Positions 24,327 to 31,868 of a DNA stretch of 47,111 bases are shown in pieces; position 1 is the first letter of the stretch, and each line of letters opens with the position of its first letter. Both the position numbers and the translations under genes were made by a program. Source of the DNA: Mameliella sp. CS4 (GTDB lineage Bacteria; Pseudomonadota; Alphaproteobacteria; Rhodobacterales; Rhodobacteraceae); the NCBI RefSeq assembly GCF_019392335.1, contig NZ_JAHXRQ010000029.1, positions 1 through 47,111 on the forward strand. The letters run 5' to 3'. A model generated the notes under the pieces. It worked only from the letters and a program-made list of their open reading frames with translations. It ran no database searches and was not told the DNA's origin.

Positions 24327-25094
24327 ATGTACGCGGCATTGCGGCTTGAGGGGCAGCTTTTCCTCCTGGCGCTGCGCTATCTGACCCGCATCCCGGTGCC
24401 GCGGGGCTTGCCGGTCTCGGACGACCTGATGGTGCGGGCGGTGAAATACCATCCTGTCGTGGGGGCGCTGGTGGGCGGGATCGGGGCGCTGGTGCTTTGG
24501 GCCGCGGCGCCGGTGTTGCCCTGGGCCACGGCTGTGATCCTGTCCCTGGCCGCCACGCTGGTGGCCACGGCAGGATTTCACGAGGCGGGTCTGGCCGACG
24601 CGGCCGAGGGACTGTCGGTGGGCCGGGACCGGGCCGAGGTCATCAAGATCATGGATCACACCCGGCTGGGAACCTATGGCGCCCTGACGCTCGCCTTGGT
24701 CCTGGGGGTGAAACTGTCGCTGCTGGCGGGGTTTTCGGTCGGACAGGCCTGCATGGCCCTGATCGCCGCTCAAGCGGTGGGCCGCATGGCGGCGGTGCAT
24801 GTCACGCTGACCACCATTTATGCCCGCAGCGAGGGGATGCAGAAATTCGTCCCCAAGGTCACGCCAGACGGCTATCGCGTCGCACTGGCCTGCACGCTGG
24901 TGGTGCTGGCGTTGGTTTTGGTGCCGTTGGGGGGCGGCGCGGTGCTCTGCGGGTTCATCGGGTCGATCCTGTTGGCACAGGCGTTCCGGGCGCTCTGCGT
25001 GGCGCGGATCGGCGGCTATACGGGCGATTGCCTGGGCGGGTCCGTACAGTTCGGAGAGCTTGGCTTCTACCTCGGGCTGGCACTCTGGATTTGA
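24327..25094 (+). CDS. cobS: Adenosylcobinamide-GDP ribazoletransferase (cobalamin synthase)
   Basis: This 255-residue polytopic membrane protein starts at ATG 24327 with GGGAGGG 7 nt upstream. Conserved CobS segments are present: LRYLTRIPVP, YHPVVGALVGG, TAGFHEAGLADAAEGL (metal-binding His and acidic residues), IMDHTRLGTYGALTL, and IGGYTGDCLGGSVQFGEL. It joins adenosylcobinamide-GDP with alpha-ribazole to form adenosylcobalamin (phosphate) at the inner membrane. No other cobalamin genes are nearby. It converges on dnaB across a 138-bp gap that holds small hairpins but no clear terminator. Confidence 0.95.
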   Translation: MYAALRLEGQLFLLALRYLTRIPVPRGLPVSDDLMVRAVKYHPVVGALVGGIGALVLWAAAPVLPWATAVILSLAATLVATAGFHEAGLADAAEGLSVGRDRAEVIKIMDHTRLGTYGALTLALVLGVKLSLLAGFSVGQACMALIAAQAVGRMAAVHVTLTTIYARSEGMQKFVPKVTPDGYRVALACTLVVLALVLVPLGGGAVLCGFIGSILLAQAFRALCVARIGGYTGDCLGGSVQFGELGFYLGLALWI

Positions 25095-25232
25095 TTTTCA
25101 GATCAACGGGGTGCGCGCGAAACTTCACGTTTCGCACGAGGGTATGCCCCTTTGCCTTCGGCAACCCGGCCCGGCGGATCTGACGCCTCTTGACCCGGGT
25201 CGGATTGCCGCTCTGCCCGACGGGTATTCCGT

Positions 25233-26720
25233 CTACACCTGGCCCGCGTCGCCGTGCTGCCACGGCTTGACGAGGTTGCCGAAGCGGGTGAACTGGCTTT
25301 CGAAGGACAGTTCGACCGTGCCGATGGGGCCGTGACGCTGCTTGCCGATGATGACCTCGGCCTTGCCGTGCAACCGGCTCATGCGTTCCTGCCAGGCGGC
25401 CATCTCGTCCAGCCGGTCGTCCGAGGGCTTTTCCCGCTCGGCGTAATATTCCTCTCGGAAGACGAACATGACCACGTCCGCGTCCTGTTCGATCGAGCCC
25501 GATTCCCGCAGGTCCGACAGTTGGGGCCGTTTGTCGTCGCGGCTTTCGACCTGGCGCGACAGCTGCGACAGGGCGATGACGGGGATGTTCAACTCCTTGG
25601 CGATGGCCTTCAGACCCATCGAGATTTCCGCGATCTCCTGCACCCGGTTATCGGCGGTGCCGCGCAAGAGCTGCAGGTAGTCCACGATGATCAGGTCCAG
25701 CCCGTGCGTCCGTTTCAGACGGCGCGAGCGCGCCGCGACCTGGCTGATCGGCAGGGCGGGCGTGTCGTCGATGTAGAGCGGGCAGGCCTCGAGGTCCTTG
25801 GCGGCCTGGACGAAACGGCGAAACTCGGTCTCGTCCATGTCGCCCTGGCGGATCTTGTGGCTGGAGATTTCCGAGGCTTCGGCCAGGATCCGGCCCGCCA
25901 GCTGCTCTGCGCTCATTTCCAGGCTGAAGAAGCCGACCACACCACCGTCGATGGCGCCATTGCTGCCGTCGGGGCGTTCGCCTTTCTTGTAGGCCTTGGC
26001 GATGTTGAAGGCGATGTTGGTGGCCAGCGAGGTCTTGCCCATCGAGGGGCGCCCGGCGAGGATCAAAAGGTCGGAGGGGTGCAGCCCGCCCAGCTTCTTG
26101 TCCATGTCGATTAGCCCGGTCGAGATGCCGGCAAGCCCGCCTTCGCGCTGGTAGGCCGCGTTGGCGACATTAACTGCCTCTGTTACAGCCTTGAGAAAGC
26201 TTTGAAATCCGCTTTCCGTCTGGCCCTGTTCAGCCAGCTTGTAAAGCGCTTGTTCCGCCTCGACGATCTGTTCGCGAGGTTCGGATTTCACATCGACCTT
26301 GGCCGCCTTGTCCGAGATGTTCTTGCCCAGGCGGATCAGGTCGCGCCGTACCGCGAGGTCATAGATCATCTGCGCATAGTCGCGCACAGCGAAGGTCGAA
26401 ACGGCAGACCCCGCCAGCCGCGCGAGGTAGGCGGTGCCGCCCAGTTCCTTGAGTCCCTCGTCATCCTCCATGAAGGCCTTGAGCGTGACCGGCGAGGCGA
26501 GGTTGTTCTTGGCGATGCGCGCGGCGGCAATTTCAAAGATGCGGGCGTGCACGGGATCGTAAAAGTGCTGCGCGCTGATGATCGCGGCAATGCGGTCGTA
26601 GATGTCGTTCTCGGTCAGGATCGCACCCAGCAACTGCTGCTCGGCCTCGATCGAATGGGGCATGGTCTCGGCGGACTGAACCTCGAGTCCGGTCGGATTG
26701 ATTGTGGCGATCTCGTTCAT
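25233..26720 (-). CDS. dnaB: Replicative DNA helicase DnaB
   Basis: The protein has 495 residues. The N-terminal domain starts at MPHSIEAEQQLLGAILTENDIYDR. The RecA-like C-terminal domain has Walker A ILAGRPSMGKTSLA, Walker B LDLIIVDYLQLL, and EIAEISMGLKAIAKELNIPVIALSQLSR with VMFVFREEYY. It unwinds DNA ahead of the replication fork as a hexamer. ATG 26720 follows GGGGGAGAAAA, a good ribosome site; the longer open frame upstream has none. A short motif similar to one upstream of pyrE lies 51 bp before the start. Confidence 0.96.
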   Translation of the reverse strand: MNEIATINPTGLEVQSAETMPHSIEAEQQLLGAILTENDIYDRIAAIISAQHFYDPVHARIFEIAAARIAKNNLASPVTLKAFMEDDEGLKELGGTAYLARLAGSAVSTFAVRDYAQMIYDLAVRRDLIRLGKNISDKAAKVDVKSEPREQIVEAEQALYKLAEQGQTESGFQSFLKAVTEAVNVANAAYQREGGLAGISTGLIDMDKKLGGLHPSDLLILAGRPSMGKTSLATNIAFNIAKAYKKGERPDGSNGAIDGGVVGFFSLEMSAEQLAGRILAEASEISSHKIRQGDMDETEFRRFVQAAKDLEACPLYIDDTPALPISQVAARSRRLKRTHGLDLIIVDYLQLLRGTADNRVQEIAEISMGLKAIAKELNIPVIALSQLSRQVESRDDKRPQLSDLRESGSIEQDADVVMFVFREEYYAEREKPSDDRLDEMAAWQERMSRLHGKAEVIIGKQRHGPIGTVELSFESQFTRFGNLVKPWQHGDAGQV

Positions 26721-26770
26721 TTTTCTCCCCCACTGCTCGGGATGGCGGCATAGCAATCGCAGCCGCCAGG

Positions 26771-26790
26771 GTGCAAAATGTATGTTTCTG
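26771..26790. promoter_or_regulatory. pyrE-like site upstream of dnaB
   Basis: The first 16 bases of this site agree with the palindrome at 27683-27704 except for three, all transitions: GTGCAAAATGTATGTTTCTG here against GTACAAAACGTACGTTCTG there. It is 51-70 bp before dnaB, in the same orientation as the pyrE site. A TGGGGATAA, close to a reversed DnaA box, follows at once. Confidence 0.3.
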
Positions 26791-26915
26791 GGGATAAGCC
26801 GGGGACGCTCTCCACCACATCATATTGCCAGCCGGGCCGCCGTTACGTCAATATCTTGACATCGCGACTCGGGGCTGTGGTGGGGGGGTCACAGGCAATG
26901 TGCTCTTTTCAGAGC

Positions 26916-26930
26916 TTAACGCGGGGTTAA
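26916..26930. promoter_or_regulatory. CtrA-like TTAA-N7-TTAA site
   Basis: TTAA at 26916-26919 and 26927-26930 are separated by exactly 7 bases, the spacing of CtrA full sites in alphaproteobacteria. It overlaps the pyrE stop codon, about 200 bp upstream of dnaB. Chance occurrence is quite possible. Confidence 0.22.
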
Positions 26931-27598
26931 TCCTCGGCGCGGGAGGCGCGCCAGGCGTGCGGATCCTTGAGAAACGACTCGACCTCGGCCAGCACGCCCG
27001 CGTGTTTCGCGGGGGCCTCGGCCAGCACTTCCCACCAGGTGCAGAGGTGGTGCAGCTCGACGCCGTGATCGCCCAGGGTTTTGATCGTCTCGGGGAAGAT
27101 GCCGTAGTAGAAGATCACCGCCGTGTGGCCGCAGGTGGCGCCGGTCTCGCGGATGGCATCGACGAAGGACAGCTTGGAGCCGCCATCGGTGGTCAGATCC
27201 TCGACCAGCAGCACGCGCTGGCCTTCGGTCATGGCGCCCTCGATGCGGGCATTGCGCCCGTAACCCTTTGGTTTCTTGCGCACATAGGTCATGGGCAGGC
27301 CCATGCGCTCGGCCACCAGAGCGGCAAAGGGAATCCCTGCCGTCTCGCCGCCGGCAATGTTGTCGAAGGCCTCAAAGCCTGCGTTGCGCATCACGGTAAC
27401 GGTCAGGAAATCCATCAGGGTGCTACGGATGCGCGGATAGGAGATCAGCTTGCGGCAGTCGATATAGACCGGGGAAAGCTGGCCGGAGGCAAGCTTGAAC
27501 GGTTCGTCGGTCATGAAGTTGACCGCCTCGATTTCCCAGAGCATCCGCGCGGTCAGGCGGGCCATTTCTTCGGCGGTGGGATAGGTCGAGGGGATCAT
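26927..27598 (-). CDS. pyrE: Orotate phosphoribosyltransferase
   Basis: The 223-residue cytoplasmic enzyme joins orotate to PRPP to give orotidine 5'-phosphate. The PRPP-binding motif VLLVEDLTTDGGSK and the lysine-rich catalytic loop YVRKKPKGYGRNARIEG are present, with NIAGGETAGIPFAALVAERM before it. ATG 27598 has CGGAG 8 nt upstream. The following gene pyrC acts one step earlier but is transcribed from its own side of a 265-bp gap. A 22-bp near-palindrome lies about 85 bp upstream. Confidence 0.96.
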   Translation of the reverse strand: MIPSTYPTAEEMARLTARMLWEIEAVNFMTDEPFKLASGQLSPVYIDCRKLISYPRIRSTLMDFLTVTVMRNAGFEAFDNIAGGETAGIPFAALVAERMGLPMTYVRKKPKGYGRNARIEGAMTEGQRVLLVEDLTTDGGSKLSFVDAIRETGATCGHTAVIFYYGIFPETIKTLGDHGVELHHLCTWWEVLAEAPAKHAGVLAEVESFLKDPHAWRASRAED

Positions 27599-27682
27599 GG
27601 GGCGTGCTCCGGCTGTCAGGGTCGCGCCGGATTAGCGCGTTGCGCGCCGGTTTTGAAGGGGGGATCGCATCCCGCACCTCTT

Positions 27683-27704
27683 GTACAAAACGTACGTTCT
27701 GTAC
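27683..27704. promoter_or_regulatory. 22-bp near-palindrome upstream of pyrE
   Basis: Outer arms GTAC..GTAC and a perfect inner AACGTACGTT make a 22-bp inverted repeat with one mismatched pair. It lies 85-106 bp before pyrE within a 265-bp gap that otherwise holds GC-rich hairpins (for example 27832-27838 with 27847-27853) and no gene. The form suggests a dimeric repressor site. Confidence 0.42.
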
Positions 27705-27863
27705 GGCCAATTCCGCATTTTGTATAAACCGCGCGCCGCGCTTGGCAGCGCGCGTGGATCTGGCCCGGTTCTTCCGGTTGGGCCGCGGGCGGCGGTGCGT
27801 GTCTGTTTCAGGTCGCGCCCGCCCGGGGCGTGGTCGCCTATGACGCGGCGACCGGCCCGCCGC

Positions 27864-28898
27864 TCAGCCCACCCGCCAGTGCAGCGGCATCATCGGATTG
27901 AAGACCGTCACCGGGCCATCGCCGGTTTCGATCTTGTCCGGGTAGCTGACCGGATCACCCTTGGTCAGGGTCACGCGGTCCTCGTTCGCGGGCAGGCGGT
28001 AGAAACCCGGGCCGTTGAGAGAGGTGAAAGCCTCCAGCCGGTCCAGCGCGCCCTCCTGTTCAAAGACCTCGGCGAGGATAGACAGGGTGTTGGTGGCGGT
28101 GAAACAGCCCGCGCAGCCACAGGCATTTTCCTTAAGCGGGTCGATATGCGGTGCGCTGTCGGTGCCGAGAAAGAAGGAGGCATCGCCCGAGGTGGCCGCG
28201 GCGCGCAGGGCCAGCCTGTGCTCCTCGCGCTTGGCGACGGGCAGGCAATAGTAATGCGGCTTGATCCCGCCCACCAGGATGGCGTTGCGGTTGATGACAA
28301 GGTGATGCGTGGTGATCGTGGCGCCCAGGTCATCGCCGCCGGAGCGCGCGTAATCGGCGCCCTGGCGGGTGGTGATATGTTCCATCACGACGCGCAGGCC
28401 GGGGGTGGCGCGGCGGACCGGGTCCAGCACGCGATCGATGAAGACGGCCTCGCGGTCAAAGATGTCCACCTCCGCGTCGACCACCTCGCCATGCACGCAG
28501 AGGGGAATGCCGGCCTCTGCCATCGCCTCCAGCACGCCGCGCACCTTGTCGAAGTCGCGCACGCCGGACGCGGAGTTGGTGGTGGCGCCTGCCGGGTAGA
28601 GTTTCACCGCCGTCACGAGGCCGTCCGCGTGGGCACGCACCACGTCATGCGGATCGGTTTCCTCGGTCAGGTAGAGCGTCATCAGCGGCTTGAAATCCGC
28701 GCCCTCGGGCAGGGCGGCCAGGATGCGGTCGCGGTAGGCGGCGGCCTGCGCGCCGGTCACGACCGGCGGCACCAGATTGGGCATGATGATCGCGCGGGCG
28801 AAGTCGCGGGCGCTTTCGGGGGCGATGCCCTGCAGCATGGCGCCGTCGCGCAGGTGCAGGTGCCAGTCGTCGGGGCGGCGGATGGTGATCTGTTCCAT
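27864..28898 (-). CDS. pyrC: Dihydroorotase (class II)
   Basis: The 344-residue zinc enzyme closes carbamoyl aspartate to dihydroorotate in pyrimidine synthesis. Metal ligands are HLHLRDG near the N terminus, the carboxylated Lys in VTAVKLYPAGATTNS, VMEHITT, TITTHHLVINRN and the Asp in GTDSAPH. Length fits the E. coli-type homodimeric enzyme. ATG 28898 begins MEQITIRRPDDWHLHLRDG, the expected N terminus; the upstream reading through the next gene is not real. No strong ribosome site is visible. Confidence 0.96.
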   Translation of the reverse strand: MEQITIRRPDDWHLHLRDGAMLQGIAPESARDFARAIIMPNLVPPVVTGAQAAAYRDRILAALPEGADFKPLMTLYLTEETDPHDVVRAHADGLVTAVKLYPAGATTNSASGVRDFDKVRGVLEAMAEAGIPLCVHGEVVDAEVDIFDREAVFIDRVLDPVRRATPGLRVVMEHITTRQGADYARSGGDDLGATITTHHLVINRNAILVGGIKPHYYCLPVAKREEHRLALRAAATSGDASFFLGTDSAPHIDPLKENACGCAGCFTATNTLSILAEVFEQEGALDRLEAFTSLNGPGFYRLPANEDRVTLTKGDPVSYPDKIETGDGPVTVFNPMMPLHWRVG

Positions 28899-28951
28899 GC
28901 CGGTGCCGTTAGCATGCGGACCCGCGCCGCGCCAGTCTGTCGTGGGGCGTC

Positions 28952-29884
28952 TCAGGCCTCGTCGTCGGCGGCCTCGATCTGGGCCAGGCGGCGGCGGAAA
29001 CGGGGGGCATGCATCCGTGCGACCACGTTCTCGCACAGGATGCGCGTCAGTTCCGTCCGGCCATCGGCGTCCAGCCGGTGCAGGAGGCGGCGCAGGTAGG
29101 GCGGGTGGTCGCGCCGGGCTCGCAACATCGAGGAAAAGAGCCCCGGGGTCAGGCGATCCTCGGCGGCGGCGGAAAACAGGCCGGGCAGCAGGTCGAGCGC
29201 GCGGAAGTCGGCCTGCAGCGCGCCGCCCATGAAGGGGGCGCGGTAGCGGGTGACATTGGGTTTCTCGAACAGGGCGGAATGCATCGCGTCCAGCCGTTCG
29301 CGCGGATCGTAGATCACCCAGGCCTTGTCGGCGGCGTCGATCATTTCCGGGGCAAACCCGTAGCGCGAGGTGAAGTCGCGGCGGCGCTCCTCGGCAAAGC
29401 GGTCGTCCCATTCCGCGACGCGCGGGTCCAGCGTCGCCTGCGGTTGCAGCATCAGGACGCGCGCGCCCGGTGCCGTGACGGAATAGGCCCCGGCGGCATA
29501 GCCGCAGGGACCGGCACCGAAAAAGAGGACCGTCTCGAACTCGTCGAAAAAGCCGTCGTCCTGCAACTGGTCGAAGAAGGCGTAGACGCGTGGGTCGCGG
29601 AACCAGGTGTCGCCGTGGCTGAGCAAAGAGAGCGAGGACCAGCCCGCGCCGCCCACCATGTCAAAGCCGATGGGCGTGCGGGTTTCCGACAGCGCCTCGA
29701 TTCCCGACATGCTTTCAAAGCTGACGATCAGCGTGTCGCCGTCTTCGACGAAGATGGCGGCATGGGACTTGCCCATCGGTTCGGCAAACCCCTGATCCTC
29801 GCCGATGCGCTTGAGCGCGCCAAGCCACTCGTTGCGCGAGAGATGGCTGAGGTCGGGGGCAAAAGTGCTTTGGTGCGATTCCAT
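28952..29884 (-). CDS. Unknown protein of the glycan cluster (often labelled PAPS reductase)
   Basis: The protein has 310 residues from ATG 29884, with GAGGGA 9 nt upstream. Visible features are FDMVGGAGWSSLSLLSHGDTWFRDPRVYAFFDQLQDDGFF, then VLFFGAGPCGYAAGAYSVTAPGARVLMLQPQATLDPRVAEWDDRF. The second resembles the nucleophile-elbow strand of an alpha/beta hydrolase with Cys in the GxCxY position. Similar Rhodobacteraceae proteins are, from memory, named phosphoadenosine phosphosulfate reductase, but no PP-loop or PAPS-reductase Cys motif is visible, so I do not adopt that name. It ends a run of glycosyltransferase and sulfotransferase genes on the same strand, 189 bp after the nearest. That gap holds no gene I recognise. 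Confidence 0.75.
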   Translation of the reverse strand: MESHQSTFAPDLSHLSRNEWLGALKRIGEDQGFAEPMGKSHAAIFVEDGDTLIVSFESMSGIEALSETRTPIGFDMVGGAGWSSLSLLSHGDTWFRDPRVYAFFDQLQDDGFFDEFETVLFFGAGPCGYAAGAYSVTAPGARVLMLQPQATLDPRVAEWDDRFAEERRRDFTSRYGFAPEMIDAADKAWVIYDPRERLDAMHSALFEKPNVTRYRAPFMGGALQADFRALDLLPGLFSAAAEDRLTPGLFSSMLRARRDHPPYLRRLLHRLDADGRTELTRILCENVVARMHAPRFRRRLAQIEAADDEA

Positions 29885-30072
29885 ACCGGGCGGTCCCTCG
29901 TATTCCGCAAAAAATCGACGCGGATTTGAGGGGAATATGCCCGGCATTTTCGGCAAGATTGTGGTCGGCGGGTGGCAAAAGGATGCGGCGGCCGACGTGG
30001 TCGACGTGGATGCCGCGTGTCTTGGTCCGGGCGTTCCGGGCGGCAAAGCTATCGTCAGAGAGCAGGGCACCG

Positions 30073-31125
30073 TCAGCCTTCGTCTGCGGGATCTTGTCGT
30101 GCCCGCGTCGCATGGCGGGCCAGGAAACGCGCCGCCTGGATCGGCACCGGGCGCGAAGGTGGCGTCATCAGCAGACGGGCAAAGAGCGCACGGTAAGGTT
30201 CCTGCGCCAGCAGTTCCTCCAGCCGCTGATGCCGCCAGGCGACGGCCTCGCTGTGCAGCCGGGCCAGCTCCGGGTCGGCGGCCAGGTCGGCGCGGCGCTC
30301 GGCCACGCCAGGCAGGGACAGGATGCTGCGGTCTTCCTCGTTGCACCAGTTGCGCTCGACCCAGTAGTCCATGCCAAGCGCGTGGTCCGAATGGACCGCG
30401 CGGCCCCGGTCGGCCTTGAGCAGGTAGCTTTCCATCGCGCCAAGCGCGTAGTGGTTCAGCTGGGCCAGCGCATAGTTCGACCGGCCATATTGCGAAAAGA
30501 TGCGGCGGGTGCGGAACTGGTCGTCCAGTTCACGGCCCTCTCCGTCGAACCAGCGGGCGCGGTCCAGCCGCGTCTTGTCGGGGGCGCGGGGACGGTGGAC
30601 GCCCAGCCGGCCATAGGTGCCATCGTTGCGGTAGAGCGTCTTGAACATGGCCGCGCGCCAGGGCCAGTGCATGACCACGGGCGCGGCGGCGGTGAACTGT
30701 TCGGTGATCGGCGTGTCGGTATACCGCGCCACCCCTGCATTGCCGAAGAGCCGCCAGGTGAGGGTGATGGCCGTGGCCTCCGGCAGGGCGGCGATCAGCG
30801 CGGGCAGGGTACGGTCGCCCGCGTGGACGTTGACGTATTCGTCGATGTCCAGCGCCAGCAGCCAGTCGGCCTCATGGACGGCCTGCGCCGTGTCGGCGCG
30901 TTTCAGGCCGGTGAACTGGATGCCGCGATCGTCATAAGGTCCGTCGTTGCGGATATGGGTAAGGGGGGCCACCTGTGCCAGCCGGTCGAGCAGCGCGTCG
31001 GTGCCGTCCTGGCAATCGTTCGACAGCGCGACGACGTGGGTCACGCCGCAGGCCAGATGATGCGCCAGCCAGTCGAGCAGGAAGGCGCCTTCGTTACGGA
31101 CGCAGAGGACGGCGGTGATCTTCAT
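30073..31125 (-). CDS. Glycosyltransferase family 2 (Glyco_tranf_2_4 type)
   Basis: The 350-residue protein begins directly with the donor-binding fold, ITAVLCVRNEGAFLLDWLAHHLACGVTHVVALSNDCQDGTDALLDRL. The metal-binding DxD-like motif is WLLALDIDEYVNVHAGD. The C-terminal part has the family-specific LNHYALGAMESYLLKADRGRA and YWVERNWCNEEDRSI. It closely resembles two other proteins in the cluster (34900-35967 and the C-terminal half of 31869-34226), so these arose by duplication. It likely transfers a sugar to a surface polysaccharide or glycoprotein. No signal or membrane segment is visible. Confidence 0.85.
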   Translation of the reverse strand: MKITAVLCVRNEGAFLLDWLAHHLACGVTHVVALSNDCQDGTDALLDRLAQVAPLTHIRNDGPYDDRGIQFTGLKRADTAQAVHEADWLLALDIDEYVNVHAGDRTLPALIAALPEATAITLTWRLFGNAGVARYTDTPITEQFTAAAPVVMHWPWRAAMFKTLYRNDGTYGRLGVHRPRAPDKTRLDRARWFDGEGRELDDQFRTRRIFSQYGRSNYALAQLNHYALGAMESYLLKADRGRAVHSDHALGMDYWVERNWCNEEDRSILSLPGVAERRADLAADPELARLHSEAVAWRHQRLEELLAQEPYRALFARLLMTPPSRPVPIQAARFLARHATRARQDPADEG

Positions 31126-31165
31126 GCGGCGCGGAGGCCGGGGCGGGGACAGGCAAGACGATCCA

Positions 31166-31867
31166 TCACCACCCCTTGCGGAAGGTGACGACCTTGGCCT
31201 CGCTGGCCTTGGGGAAATAGGTCAGCCCGGCGCGATGCATGGCGTCAAAGACCGCCTGCACGCCCGACTGGCCGATCCATTGCGAGTGCAGCTCGATCAC
31301 GGCGGCGCGCAGCCCGGACCAGTCGGCGGCGGGCAAGAGCTCTGCCTCGGCGCCCTCGATGTCGCAGACCAGGACATCCGGGGTTTCCGCCTCCAGCACC
31401 GGGGCGATGGCGTGCTGCATGATCGAGACTTCCTCGATCACGCTATCCGGGTCCGCCTCGCGATCCATCGAAGAGGCGAGGAAATTCTTACGGACGTAGA
31501 AGGGCACGGCATCGCCCGCCTGAGGCGACAAGAGCGCGTTGCGCAGGTCGACATTTTCCACGCCATTGGCCGCGTGGAGAGATCGAATATAGGGGATCAG
31601 CGAAGGGTTCGCTTCGTAGCTGACGACGCGGGCGACCTGTTTCCTGACCGAAAGAAGCGTGGACATGTAGCCAATGCCGCCGCCCAGTTCCAGCACCCGG
31701 TCTCCGGGGCGCACCACGCGCATGACCGCGTCGCATTCCTTGCGTTCGTAGGTGTCGGATTTCAGCGCGCCCCGAATGCGCCCCTTGGTGATCTGCGGGT
31801 GCTTGGGGATCTTCATTCCGCGTGAGTGCAGGAAGGGATCGCGGGGGGTGGGCTCTGCGCCGTCCAT
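31166..31867 (-). CDS. FkbM family methyltransferase
   Basis: The protein has 233 residues from ATG 31867, with GGAG 8 nt upstream. The SAM-binding motif is RVLELGGGIGYMSTLLS, followed by ARVVSYEANPSLIPYIRSLHAANGVENVDLRNALLS, the FkbM pattern of an acidic residue and neighbouring NPxL. VLVCDIEGAEAELLPAADWSGLRAAVIELH is the conserved acidic segment. FkbM enzymes O-methylate sugars or small molecules; here it probably caps or decorates the glycan made by the neighbouring transferases. It lies 1 bp after the stop of the fusion gene. Confidence 0.88.
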   Translation of the reverse strand: MDGAEPTPRDPFLHSRGMKIPKHPQITKGRIRGALKSDTYERKECDAVMRVVRPGDRVLELGGGIGYMSTLLSVRKQVARVVSYEANPSLIPYIRSLHAANGVENVDLRNALLSPQAGDAVPFYVRKNFLASSMDREADPDSVIEEVSIMQHAIAPVLEAETPDVLVCDIEGAEAELLPAADWSGLRAAVIELHSQWIGQSGVQAVFDAMHRAGLTYFPKASEAKVVTFRKGW

Positions 31868-31868
31868 C

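Noticed and set aside
25095..25232. A coding-like plus-strand stretch (FQINGVRAKLHVSHEG) in the cobS-dnaB gap
   Set aside because: No ribosome site or convincing start, moderate third-position bias, and it runs antisense into dnaB.
29885..30072. Possible small plus-strand gene from ATG 29937 (MPGIFGKIVVGGWQKD)
   Set aside because: It runs antisense into the glycosyltransferase gene, has no ribosome site, and the gap is the likely leader of the minus-strand gene.
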